A DNA stretch of 64,000 nt, from the NCBI GenBank assembly GCA_037039925.1, contig JAXRKP010000266.1, positions 37,501 to 101,500 of the forward strand. The letters are read 5' to 3'. Source of the DNA: Doris montereyensis (lineage: Eukaryota; Mollusca; Gastropoda; Nudibranchia; Dorididae). A program made the translations under genes and the position numbers. Shown piece after piece: positions 1 to 10,815 of the stretch. Below the pieces are notes generated by a model that was not told the DNA's origin, did no database searches, and saw only the letters and a list, made by a program, of their open reading frames with translations. Positions within the stretch are counted from its first letter, which is position 1; each line of letters opens with the position of its first letter.

Positions 1-2018
1 TATCCCCACACAAATATGCAGGCTGACCGAATGTACATGAGTATGAGTTGTCTTCCTGCAGGCCATTTCATTCCAAACCCACCTCAACTCCCGAAAGTGT
101 GAATATACCCAGCTATAGGTAGAGAAAAAAAATTATTATCGATGGATATGTTACTTTGGAGTGCTCCTGGGGGGGGGCGTCGTCCGACTAGTCAGAGACA
201 ACAATTCACATCCAATGAGTTCAATAAGTCAGAGACAACAATTCACATCCAATGAGTTCAGAGACAACAATTCACATCCAAGAGTTCAATAAGTCAGAGA
301 CAACAATTCACATCCAATGAGTTCAATAAGTCAGAGACATCAGAGACAACAATTCACATCCAATGAGTTCAATACGTCAGAGACAACAATTCACATCAAT
401 GAGTTCAATACGTCAGTCCAACAATTCAGACCAATTCACATCCAATGAGTTCAATACGTCAGAGACAACAATTCACATCCAATGAGTTCAATAAGTCAGA
501 GACAACAATTCACATCCAATGAGTTCAATAAGTCAGATAGACAACAATTCACATCCAATGAGTTCAATACGTCAGAGACAATAATTCACATCCAATGAGT
601 TCAATAAGTCAGAGACAACAATTCACATCCAATGAGTTCAATAAGTCAGAGACAACAATTCACATCAATGAGTTCAATAAGTCAGAGACATACAATTCAC
701 ATCCAATGAGTTCACTAAATTTAAGACAGCAATTCACATCCAATGACCTCAATAAGTCAGAGACAACAATTCACATCCAATGAGTTCAATAAGTCAAGAC
801 AACAATTCACATCCAATGAGAGTCAGAGTACAACAATTCACATTTAATGTGAGTTCAAAAAGTCAGTATGCGTTGTTTTCACATCCAATGAGTTCAATAA
901 GTCAGAGACAACGTTCACATCCAATGAGTTCAATACGTCAGAGACAACAATTCACATCCAATCGTTTTTATTAAGTCAGAGACAACAATTCACATTCAAT
1001 GAGTTCAATAAGTTAGAGACAACAATTCACATCCAATGAGTTCAATAAGTCAGAGACAACAATTCACATCCAATGAGTTCAATAAGTCAGAGACAACAAT
1101 TCACATCCAATGAGTTCAATAAGTCAGAGACAACAATTCACATCCAATGAGTTCAATTAGTCAGAGACAACAATTCACATCCCAATCAGAGTTCAATATG
1201 TTTTTAGGGATAAGTCAGAGAGACAGGGAATTCACATCCAATGAGTTCAATACGTCAGAGACAACAATTCACATCCAATGAGTTCAATAAGTCAGAGACA
1301 ACAATTCACATCCAATGAGTTCAATAAGTCAGAGACAACAATTCACATCCATGATTCATCGTTTTTATTTAGGGAATGGGAGGTTAAGTTCAGAGACAAC
1401 AATTCACATCCAATGAGTTCAATAAGTCAGGGACAGGGAGGTTCACATCCAATGAGTTCATTAAGTCAGAGACAACAATTCACATCCAATGAGTTCAATA
1501 AGTCAAAGACAACAATTCACATCCAATGACTTCAATAAGTCAGAGACAACGTTTTCACATCCAATGAGTTCAATATCGTCAGAGACAACAATTCACATCA
1601 ATGAGTTCAATACGTCAGAGACAACAATTCATCATCCAATGAGTTCAATACGTCAGCGATGTCGGGGGACCCAGACCAGTCTCTGTGATGAGGCGTTGCA
1701 GCTCTAGACCCGTGTGTTGTGGGCTGGTCATCACGACGACACTGGTTGAGGCCCCACGGCTGGCGCAGGTGGGGTTGAATTTTTTTACAACACTGTACTC
1801 TACTCTTAGGAAAGGTACTTCACTGATGTCCTCACTTGACTCAATACCCAGCTATAGGTAGAGACATATCTTGTCTGAGTGTTAGTACGAAAAGTCTAAG
1901 CATTAACAGGCTTCTGTACTGTATGGGCTCCCCCGGGAGATGAGAAGGAATTTGAATGAAATGGCTTGCAGAGGGATAAAGGATGTACAGTCGGTGAGCC
2001 TGCATTTGTATGGGGATA
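1..2018. mobile_element. Inverted-repeat (foldback-like) element enclosing a 37-bp minisatellite
   Basis: Bases 1-93 read as the reverse complement of about 1934-2018. Shared landmarks are TATCCCCA / TGGGGATA, the GCAGGCTGACCGA / TCGGTGAGCCTGC segment, GCCATTTCATTC / GAATGAAATGGC, and CTCAACTCCCG / CGGGAGATGAG. Arm identity is imperfect (roughly 80% by eye). Just inside both arms a 20-base direct repeat, TACCCAGCTATAGGTAGAGA, occurs near 106-125 and 1845-1864. The left arm begins at the window edge, so the true end and any target duplication cannot be seen. No transposase is present. Inference: a non-autonomous foldback-type DNA element that has accumulated a tandem array inside it. Confidence 0.6.
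191..1655. repeat. 37-bp minisatellite, about 38 units
   Basis: The unit reads CAATTCACATCCAATGAG followed by TTCAATAAGTCAGAGACAA. Units vary between 30 and 45 bp by indels, and AAGTCA alternates with ACGTCA. Several units are mosaics holding patches of sequence found to the right of the array (714-734, 865-880, 962-971, 1353-1386, 1429-1445). Short open frames here (MSSISQRQQFTSNEF-like) are repeat translations and not genes. Confidence 0.95.
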
Positions 2019-2259
2019 CGGCCTATAAATCCATCTTTATCATCTTTACTAAATTTAAAACAGCGATTGGCTCTCGCCTGCTATGTGTGGAGTGTGAAAT
2101 ACATTTTTTTCTTTTGTATCGTTTTTATTTTATAAGTACAATGTCACTGTTCGGTATCCAATCTAGATCTAGATCTACTTCTTAATCGTATCAATCTGTG
2201 CGTAGATTTAATGTCGAACGCTTCATCAAACAGTAGTATGCGTTGTTTTCTGTTTTGTT

Positions 2260-4275
2260 TGTTTTGTTTATTTAGGGGGGAGGGGGAGGGGTTTGTCGTT
2301 TATATTTAGGGGATGGGGGGGGTTGGGTTCGTCTTTTTTATTTAGGGGATGGGAGGGGTTGGGTTCATCGTTTTTATTTAGGGATGGGAGGGGTTGGGGT
2401 TCATTGTTTTTATTTAGGGAAGGGGGTTGGGGTTCAGGGGGTTGGGTTCGTTTTTATTTAGGGAAGGGGGTTGGGTTCATCGTTTTTATTTAGGGATAGG
2501 GAGGTTGAGGTTCATCGTTTTTATTTAGGGGATAGGGGGGTTGAGGTTCATCGTTTTTATTTAGGGGAAGGGGGGTTGAGGTTCATCGTTTTTATTTAGG
2601 GGATAGGGGGTGGGATTCATCGTTTTTATTTAGGGGATAGGGAGGTTGAGGTTCATCGTTTTTATTTAGGGGATAGGAGGTTGAGGTTCATCGTTTTTAT
2701 TTAGGGGAAGGGGTTGAGGTTCATCGTTTTTATTTAGGGAAGGGGGGTTGAGGTTCATCGTTTTTATTTAGGGAAGGGGGGTTGGAGGTTCATCGTTTTT
2801 ATTTAGGGATAGGGGGTTGAGGTTCATCGTTTTTATTTAGGGGATAGGGAGGTTGAGGTTCATCGTTTTTATTTAGGGATAGGGGAGGTTGAGGTTCATC
2901 GTTTTTATTTAGGGGATAGGGAGGTTGAGGTTCATCGTTTTTATTTAGGGATAGGGAGGTTGAGGTTCATCGTTTTTATTTAGGGGATAGGGAGGTTGAG
3001 GTTCATCGTTTTTATTTAGGGATGGGGTTGAGGTTCATCGTTTTTATTTAGGGATAGGGAGGTTGAGGTTCATCGTTTTTATTTAGGGAAGGGGGTTGAG
3101 GTTCATCGTTTTTATTTAGGGGATAGGGAGGTTGAGGTTCATCGTTTTTATTTAGGGGGAGGGGGAGGTTGAGGTTCATCGTTTTTATTTAGGGATAGGG
3201 GGTTGGGGTTCATCGTTTTTATTTAGGGATAGGGGGTTGAGGTTCATCGTTTTTATTTAGATGGGGGTTGGAGGTTCATCGTTTTTATTTAGGGGATAGG
3301 GAGGTTGGAGGTTCATCGTTTTTATTTAGGGGAGAGGGAGGTTGAGGTTCATCGTTTTTATTTAGGGGATAGGGAGATTGAGGTTCATCGTTTTTATTTA
3401 GGGGATAGGGAAGGTTGAGGTTCATCGTTTTTATTTAGGGATAGGGAGGTTGAGGTTCATCGTTTTTATTTAGGGGATAGGGAGGTTGAGGTTCATCGTT
3501 TTTATTTAGGGGATAGGGAGGTTGAGGTTCATCGTTTTTTATTTAGGGATAGAGGGAGGTTGAGGTTCATCGTTTTTATTTAGGGGATAGGGAGGTTGAG
3601 GTTCATCGTTTTTATTTAGGGGATAGGGAGGTTGAGGTTCATCGTTTTTATTTAGGGGATAGGGGGTTGAGGTTCATCGTTTTTATTTAGGGGATAGGGA
3701 GGTTGAGGTTCATCGTTTTTATTTAGGGGATAGGGGGGTTGAGGTTCATCGTTTTTATTTAGGGATAGGGAGGTTGAGGTTCATCGTTTTTATTTAGGGA
3801 TAGGGAGGTTGAGGTTCATCGTTTTTATTTAGGGGATAGGGGGTTGAGGTTCATCGTTTTTATTTAGGGGATAGGGGTTGAGGTTCATCGTTTTTATTTA
3901 GGGGATGGGAGGTTGAGGTTCATCGTTTTTATTTAGGGGATTTGTTGAGGTTGGGTTTTTATTTAGGGGATAGGGAGGTTTTTTTCGTTTTTATTTAGGG
4001 GATAGGGAGGTTGAGGTTCATCGTTTTTATTTAGGGGATAGGGAGGTTGAGGTTTCATCGTTTTTATTTAGGGGATAGGGTTGAGGTTCATCGTTTTTAT
4101 TTAGGGGATGATGAATATTTAGGGGAACCAGCAAGATAGAGGAAAGATGTTTTTATTTAAATTAGGTTAACAGAGGGAAAGGAAGTTTTTATTTAGGGGA
4201 AGGGGGGTTGAATCGTTTTTATTTAGGGGATAGGGGGTTCATCGTTTTTAACAGGGATGAAAGGGAAGAAGTACG
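2260..4275. repeat. 36-bp G-rich minisatellite, about 55 units
   Basis: The unit is TTCATCGTTTTTATTTAGGG plus GATAGGGAGGTTGAGG, 34-37 bp. The plus strand is guanine-rich with several short G runs per unit. The first part (2260-2500) has longer G runs and less regular units. The last 170 bp (4107-4275) interleave the unit with fragments of the sequence downstream of 4384. No gene is visible. Confidence 0.95.
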
Positions 4276-4356
4276 TCGTTTATATTTCCAATTGCTGTGG
4301 GGTTTTTTAGGTTTTTTTTTTTTTAGAGGGGTGGGTGGGAAGTTCCAAGAAAGAAC

Positions 4357-4427
4357 CATCCACCACAATTACATGTGATCTCAGGATGATGAATAAAGAG
4401 GAACCAGCAAGATGAAAGATGTATAAA
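4357..4427 (+). repeat. Dispersed core repeat, copy A
   Basis: One of four related plus-strand copies (others at 12341-12427, 56823-56910, 63661-63750). The conserved spine is TCCACCA, a short variable stretch, GTGATCTCAGG(A/G)TGA, then CAGCAAGATGAAAGA. This copy lies between the 36-bp array and the 45-48-bp array. Its variable segment, CAATTACATGT, is also part of the downstream array unit. The family is not one I recognise. Confidence 0.7.
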
Positions 4428-4431
4428 TTAT

Positions 4432-4830
4432 AACAGAGTGAAAGGGAAGAAGAAGAACCTACCAATTACATGTAACAGAGTGAAAGGGAAGAAGAACCTA
4501 CCAATTACATGTAACAGAGTGAAAGGGAAGAAGAAGAACCTACCAATTACATGTAATAGAGTGAAAGGGGAAGAAGAAGAACCTACCAATTACATGTAAC
4601 AGAGTGAAAGGGAAGAAGAACCTACCAATTACATGTAACAGTAAGAGAGTGAAAGGGAAGAAGAAGAACCTATCAATTACATGTAACAGTAAGAGAGTGA
4701 AAGGGAAGAAGAAGAACCTACCAATTACATGTAACAGTAAGAGAGTGAAAGGGAAGAAGAAGAACCTACCAATTACATGTAACAGTAAGAGAGTGAAAGG
4801 GAAGAAGAAGAACTACCAATTACATGTACA
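4432..4830. repeat. 45-48-bp minisatellite, about 8 units
   Basis: The unit is GAGTGAAAGGGAAGAAGAAG followed by AACCTACCAATTACATGTAACA, with or without GTAAGA. The later units (4604 on) are 48 bp, a multiple of three, which explains the repetitive open frame KGKKKNLPITCNSKRV; this is not interpreted as a gene. The unit resembles single-copy sequence after core copy D (63760-63790), so it probably arose by amplification of the 3' flank of that family. Confidence 0.9.
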
Positions 4831-4983
4831 TTGTATCAGCAACCCTTGCAAACAATCAACAGAAATTTTAAATGAAATTGAAATGTGAAAATATCAATGA
4901 TCAAAGATGCACTGAAAACATGGTCTTGATCATACTTGATGACTTCACTCAATCTGATGATGCCCCAGATTCTGTCCCCGCGG

Positions 4984-5012
4984 AAAATCGCGGCGCTTGT
5001 GGCCGCGATTTT
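4984..5012. repeat. Perfect 11-bp hairpin near the hAT left end
   Basis: AAAATCGCGGC (4984-4994) is followed by a 7-base loop and its exact complement GCCGCGATTTT (5002-5012). It is the only markedly GC-rich spot nearby and lies 12 bp inside the element end, so it probably belongs to the transposon terminus. Confidence 0.75.
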
Positions 5013-5341
5013 TCGGACGTACCGCAACGGAACCGCAATTTTGACAAATGCCGCGATTTTTTTGCATTTTTCATGATCTTTTTTCCCTAGCAATATTTTT
5101 ATGGAGTCGTCATATAATTTATGTTTTTATTCTGGACATGTGGGGAAATGCTAAATATTTCTCGTTTGTTGCCACTGCCACGTGTTTGCCACACAACACT
5201 ATTAAAATTTCGCGAGTAACTTCCTTGAAAACACAGGAAGTAAATAATTCATTCTTTGTTTAAATTTAATCTGATTGACTCAACCTGCATCTCTTCATCT
5301 CGATCAAATTTACGCTATTGACTATTCTGAGTATCAAACAC

Positions 5342-5479
5342 CATGCCTAATGATACCTCAAAGAAAGGCTCTAACTCTAAGACTACAGCCCGGGACCGTC
5401 ATCAAAGAGAAGAGCATGCAGTTTGTGGAGGCAACTGATCTCTTTCAAAGTCAGTCACCTATGGCCATGAATGTAATGT
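5342..5479 (+). pseudogene. Possible first exon of the hAT transposase
   Basis: A frame opening at ATG 5342 (MPNDTSKKGSNSKTTARDRH, then QREEHAVCGGN) runs to a good donor, AAT|GTAAGT, at about 5480. One in-frame TGA interrupts it. It lies between the left terminus and the recognisable C-terminal exon of the same element, on the same strand, with an acceptor-like TTTTCAG near 6024-6030. I see no diagnostic N-terminal zinc finger, so the assignment rests on position and splice signals only. Confidence 0.3.
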
Positions 5480-5646
5480 AAGTACAATTGACAGCTTTTG
5501 GTTGTTTTTTTTTCAAACATAAAATTATGTTGTTCAAAGTAATATTAATGACAGCTACAATATGTACGGTACTTGTGTAGAGGCAGCAGAGCATGTGGGT
5601 AAGCAAAAGTTTAAAGTTTGAACTCATCTCTCTTATGTGTTTGCAT

Positions 5647-5796
5647 CATTTACTTGTACATGGGCTACAATCTGATGCCTAAACCTATACAGATGTCATT
5701 TACTTGTACATGGGCTACAATCTGATGCCTAAACCTATACAGATGTCATTTACTTGTACATGGGCTACAATCTGATGCCTAAACCTATACAGATGT
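5647..5796. repeat. 50-bp tandem triplication
   Basis: Three near-identical head-to-tail copies of a 50-bp unit beginning CATTTACTTGTACATGGGCT, inside the hAT element. Near-identity implies a recent event. Confidence 0.95.
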
Positions 5797-6069
5797 AATT
5801 TTCTCAGCTGTTGGTAGACATATTGGCATTTTTATTTTATATATGTATATATATATAGTTTTTATATTATTTTTTTAGGAGGGGGGGTGAAAATAGGAAC
5901 AGTATTTTTGTTATATAGATGTGAAACATTCCTTAGTGAAAATGTTTTGGGATCTTAATCTGTTTCCCTGCTGTATTATTAATGGTTTACCTTTCATTCA
6001 ATCTCTTGTTGCAACGATTCTATTTTCAGGTTTGGTCTACTTTAAAGGACATGGAATTTGCCTTTGATT

Positions 6070-6614
6070 GATGGTGGAGTCTCTAGGGCCCAAGCTGAAA
6101 GGTACTTCAAAGAAGATTTGGACCAGTACAGCAGGATTTTGCTGGAGGACAACTTCACGTCAGCATACGTTGACAGCCCAAAAATTGGACAAATACTTGA
6201 CACCTGCTGGTCAGCCAGGAATTAAATTCCTCCAGAATGTCATGTTTTTCAACCCAGCCAAGTTGATAGTTTTTCCAGAATTGGACTTGAGTGGGGTGCC
6301 TGGCTTGGACAGTGTGCCTGAACATGAATTGCAAAGTATCGCAATCACCTTGGACCCCAAGCTGTGAAGAATCATTCCACCACTTCCATAGACCTGGAGC
6401 TTTTTGGAAGTCTTGCAAGGAACAACTTCCCACCCTATCAAATTTGGCATTGCGTTATATGTATGCCACTGTCAATTCAGCAGATGCAGAAAGGAGCTTT
6501 CCCCTCTGTAATTTAATATTAAGTGACAGAAGAAAAGGGTTAAATGAAGAGAGTCTTCAGAGCCTTCTCTTCCTGTACTACAACAAATTTGTTGGGAATG
6601 CCTTTCTTTTGTAG
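6070..6614 (+). pseudogene. hAT transposase C-terminal (dimerisation) region, frameshifted
   Basis: The last exon of a hAT-type transposase. Recognisable blocks in order are KYLTPAGQPGIKFLQNVMFF, FWKSCKEQLPTLSNLALRYM, then NSADAERSF and LSDRRKGLNEESLQSLLFLY. These match the hAT family dimerisation region (tryptophan-containing helix, then a serine/ADAER-F block and a final helix). The blocks lie in different frames: about 6068-6366 is one frame and 6291-6614 another, so at least one frameshift is present. An upstream frame (YFKEDLDQYSRILLEDNF near 6100) also looks coding and ends in a stop. The DDE/RW catalytic segment was not found, so the copy cannot encode an active enzyme. Confidence 0.75.
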
Positions 6615-6992
6615 TTGATCTCATCTCATTATAAACATTGAGTCTTCCATATAAATATAATGCTCGTAAGCTCAAAATTGAAATACAAAGGATTTTTATT
6701 CGGGTAAAGTTTGGCTCTGTAGACTCTTCATTTAACATCTCTTAATTATAAATTCATATTTTTTTGTACTTTATTTTGTTTTTTTTCCTCCCATTCGGAG
6801 AATGGATGTTCTACTAGTAAGTTAGAAATAAAATATTAAAAACAAGAAATAATTGTGAGCTGTTTATAGAAAAAAAATTATTTAAATTTGCAATTTTTCC
6901 TTGCAATTTTTACCTTTTTGGTATGCAATTTTTTGAATTTTGAATGCAATTTTTGGCTTTTTCATTTGCAATTTTCCGGGGGACAGCAGATT

Positions 6993-7611
6993 GTCTACCA
7001 AACCAATCACTTCCAATGCTTCTATGATGTCAATGTCAATGTCACAACTCAACACACCTTAATCTTCTCACGGAAAACCATTATTGGAAACTGTTTTAGT
7101 TTTAACCTAATTAAAAATTAAAAACAACTTGAATTTAAACAAACTGAGTTTTAATTGACTTAAAATAAACAAAGCAAAACAAAAAACACACATTCACAAA
7201 GACGGTTGATAACAACTATAAAATTGATAAAACTTACCGGGTACTATCATTAGTATCTTTATCATGAATGTGGATAGTCTGCATTTATTCATAAGATCAA
7301 TTCATAAAAGGTGAATATTGTATCGCACAATGTTAATAAAGCTCATGAATGTATGAGTATGATAGAAATTAGAAAGAGGAAAATAAATTGCATGGATCAC
7401 AACAAAAGTGACATTGAAATAAATAAACAAGAAGAAACTATTGCAGACAATATCAAACAACAGCAGTTTTCACAGATAAAGAGAAAAGTTTATCACAGTT
7501 TACAAACTGAGGTATTGATGAAAAGTCAGAAGAGTCTTTATCTTTGATCTTCGACTAATCTAAGTAAAAAAAGTGAAAGGTTGAAATCTACAAAAAAAAG
7601 TTTTTTTGGTT
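6993..7611. other. No gene seen
   Basis: AT-rich unique sequence to the right of the hAT element. One 78-codon frame at 7311-7547 has low complexity and no recognisable motif. Confidence 0.6.
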
Positions 7612-7830
7612 TTATCTATTCTTCCATTTTCATTATGAAATTTAATCAGCTTGGTTTTCATTTTTATTTTTATCTTTTCTTCTATTTTCATTATGAAATT
7701 TAATCAGCTTACTTTTTTATTTTTATTTTTTTTCTATTCTTCTATTTTCATTAAGAAATTTAATCAGCTTGGTTTTTATTTTGGTTTTTGTCTATTCTTC
7801 CACTTTCATTATGAAATTTAATCAATCAGC
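7612..7830. repeat. About 62-bp degenerate minisatellite, 3-4 units
   Basis: The unit is TCTATTCTTCCATTTTCATT followed by ATGAAATTTAATCAGCTTGG and a T-rich spacer of variable length. Confidence 0.85.
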
Positions 7831-7889
7831 ACCTTATAGTCATAGTCATCAAATTTCCTCATTACCTACTAATAGTACTATCTCCACTA

Positions 7890-8137
7890 ACTGTTTCACA
7901 GGATATAAATCTATAGAACTTTCTCATTATCTTCTATTTCCGCTGTTTCACAGGATATAAATTTATAGAATTTCCTCTACTATCTCCACTTCCTCATTAT
8001 CTGCTATCTCCACTTGCTCATTATCTATTATCTCCACTTCCTCATTATCTACTATCTCCACTTGCTCATTATCTGCTATCTCCACTTCCTCATTATCTGC
8101 TATCTCCACTTCCTCATTATTTCTATCTCCACATTAT
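7890..8137. repeat. 24-bp minisatellite plus a duplicated flank
   Basis: CTATCTCCACTTCCTCATTA TCTG is repeated about seven times (7978-8130). It is preceded by two copies of a longer segment containing TTTCACAGGATATAAAT at about 7895 and 7946. Confidence 0.85.
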
Positions 8138-8365
8138 TTCTACCAATGTTAAGTTAACATAACCTGGGAACAAATTTTGCCTTCTATATGCATAAGTACT
8201 ACAAGTATAATGTTTCATAACATTAACAATAATCATATATTATCATGTTATGTAAAGTTGGTATTTGATTTTCCCTTATGAATGAATGTATAATAATATA
8301 TAATTTAAATTTATGAAGATTTAACAACTTTAAATTTAAACCTCAAAATATATAAACCTTTTCAT

Positions 8366-8665
8366 CCAGCCAAACCTATGAAAAATATATATCTATGGAC
8401 CTTTTCATCCAGCCATACACCGTATGAAATATATATATCTATGGACCTTGGATCCAGCCATACCGTATGAAATATATATCTATGGACCTTTTCATCCAGC
8501 CATACACCGTATGAAATATATATATATCTATGGACCTTTTCATCCAGCCATACACCGTATGAAATATATATCTATGGACCTTTTCATCCAGCCATACACC
8601 GTATGAAATATATATCTATGGACCTTTTTCATCCAGCCATACACCGTATGAAATATATATATATA
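8366..8665. repeat. 43-bp minisatellite, about 7 units
   Basis: The unit is TTTTCATCCAGCCATACACC then GTATGAAATATATATCTATGGACC. ATAT-run length differs between units. Confidence 0.95.
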
Positions 8666-8744
8666 GGGTGGAAGAAGAAAAAAAGATATATGTAAAAACA
8701 ATTTGATATTTTAAAGATGAACAAACAGAAATCAAAAAAACTTT

Positions 8745-8950
8745 CACACCTAATAATTATAAACCAACAAAAGACTGATTGGAATATTATAATCATAAAC
8801 CAACAAAAGACTGATTGGAATATTATAATTATAAACCAACAAAAGACTGATTGGAATATTATAATCATAAACCAACAAAAGACTGATTGGAATATTATAA
8901 TCATAAACCAACAAAAGACTGATTGGAATTTTATAATTATAAACTTTGTG
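8745..8950. repeat. 36-bp minisatellite, 5 units
   Basis: AATATTATAATCATAAACCA followed by ACAAAAGACTGATTGG, nearly perfect. Because 36 is a multiple of three, frames stay open on both strands; they are not genes. Confidence 0.95.
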
Positions 8951-9886
8951 TAGGCCACACAATTTTTTTAAACGTAAAAATGCTCTCCTGCATCTTGATC
9001 ACCAGTTGGATATGCCTTGCTGACGACCGTGCTCGTGATTGTAAAAAATTGTAGTGGCATAGTTTTTATACTAATTTAGTTATATGTATCACAATATTGT
9101 TATCAAGTATTATAAAGTAAGGTGATCATCTCTCTGCAGCGTTGAACAAGGATGTGATTTTGTCTCATGATCCAAAGAAACATGCAGCACAAAAACTCAT
9201 CATAGATGCCAAGCTGTTCAAATGGAAAACGTACTCTTACTAGGCCTAGTTCTACTGTGTATGCTAAAGCTAACTCAAGCACAACAGCCCACAATATTCC
9301 AGAAAACATTAATTATTGAACATGGAATGATCCCTCTATGGTAAATAACAAAAGTCTGTTAATCACTGGCCTTTCCGGCAAAGTGCAATGGATGTTTTGT
9401 GAACTCGGAATGGAGTTCCGACCTTTCACCCACTCTCTTTAAATCTATGCCGTTAACTTCGGTTTTCTATACATACAAAATACAGTTAACCCTCATAATA
9501 CTCATCTTCACTTTGAAAAATCATGTTGTTTCATGGATGAAATTTCTGAATCAATAAATATGTGATTATTTGTGATCAAACAAATAAGGACATTACGGAA
9601 ACTTGTATCGCAGTTTACCAACACGTAACATAGCAATGCCATGCATTTCAAACATCTACATTAGAAAGGTTACAAAGGAACGCTGTTATACTAAAGGTAA
9701 ACACTTTGGCAATTGTATTTTTTTTCTCAATAATAATACATGTATCATACACACATACATAACAACTAATAGTATAGCAACAAACAAAATGTGTGTATCA
9801 TACACACACATACATAATGACTCATAACAACAAGTAAAAGTTTACACCACTTACAGCATCAGAGTGAGGCATAATTGGCTTCTAAA
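8951..9886. other. No gene seen
   Basis: Unique AT-rich sequence with short CA/TACACACA tracts near 9745 and 9800. No domain or splice structure was recognised. Confidence 0.55.
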
Positions 9887-10190
9887 GGTTGTTGTGAGAC
9901 ATGTGGTGTTGGTGGTCAGACTGGCGGGACTTGGGACCAGGAGGTCCTGGGTTTGAATCCTAGCAAAGTTTAGACATTGTGTTCCTTGAGAAAGACGCTT
10001 CACAAGCATTTTCTTTTCCCCCGCTCAACCCAGGTGCAAATGGGTAAAGCACGGGTTTGGGGAATAAAATCCTGCGTCAGACTAGTATCCTGTCCATTAG
10101 AGGATTATCATTATCATCCGTTCCACTTCATGCCATAGAAACCAGGATACGCTCCGGCTCTATGGGCGGTAATGGCCTTGAAGAAGGAAA
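9887..10190 (+). mobile_element. tRNA-derived SINE
   Basis: The head resembles a tRNA gene: GGTGGTCAGACTGGCGGGAC, then a box-B-like GGTTTGAATCC near 9949-9959. A body follows (CCTTGAGAAAGACGCTTCAC and CTCAACCCAGGTGCAAATGG) and a tail with ATTATCATTATCATCCGTTC, CTCCGGCTCTATGGGC and GGCCTTGAAGAAGGA. Related pieces occur at 41928-42080 (tail) and 49770-49930 (head/body), which shows a dispersed family. The cloverleaf is too degenerate to be a working tRNA. Confidence 0.8.
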
Positions 10191-10777
10191 TTCTTTTTGA
10201 GAAATGTGTTTTAGATTAAGAGAAAATTTTAATAACTCTTATTTAAATCTTCGGGCAACAAATATTTAGTTTCACAAACAAACTGAATCAGATTAATTGC
10301 TCTAAAAGGAAGCAGTCTAAATTTTACATGTTTGTCTTTAATAACAACCACTGATGACTGATGAGAATGATGACGATGGTGATGATAATGGTGACGATGA
10401 TGTAAACTGCATTGAGGAGAGTAGGAAACTCCATCCAAGAGATCACCAACATATAAGACGACCTGACTAGAAAAGATAAAAAGGAGATATATATAAAGAT
10501 GTTAACAATTTACACATATATATATATATTTAAAATAATATCATTCTTTTGCTCCACCTATGAGTAAAGTACAGCCAAAGGGATAAGACTAATACAATGC
10601 AAAGATATAGCAACATGAAAAGTATCAATTTGGGTGCAATTATTCAATCGTTTCTCATGGAAAAACCAATCACCAGTCCTTCAAGGAACATTTAACTGCG
10701 TAATCGGTAAAAATAAAATTGCGTATTTTGAATAGACCTATGTACACTTGAGTTGCACTTAAAATATAAGTTGTAAT

Positions 10778-10815
<38 letters not shown>

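Larger units (their letters stand above)
4972..6986 (+). mobile_element. hAT-superfamily DNA transposon, degenerate (2.0 kb)
   Basis: The left end CTGTCCCCGCGGAAAATCGC and the right end, reverse-complemented as CTGTCCCCCGGAAAATTGC, form terminal inverted repeats. The flanks share CAGATT (4966-4971 and 6987-6992), the remains of a target duplication; hAT elements normally duplicate 8 bp. Both ends carry clustered subterminal copies of GCAATTTTT or GCGATTTTT (5000-5075 and 6885-6980), as expected for hAT transposase binding. Inside, a transposase C-terminal dimerisation region is recognisable at 6070-6614 but broken. The middle is short for an autonomous hAT, so the copy is internally deleted and inactive. 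Confidence 0.75.

Noticed and set aside
2260..4275. Telomere-like repeat (ATTTAGGGG)
   Set aside because: TTTAGGGG occurs once per 36-bp unit and not as a short tandem hexamer or heptamer. There is no chromosome-end context.
9887..9965. Functional tRNA gene
   Set aside because: There is a good box-B-like sequence but no complete cloverleaf, it continues into a SINE body, and related fragments lie elsewhere in the window.
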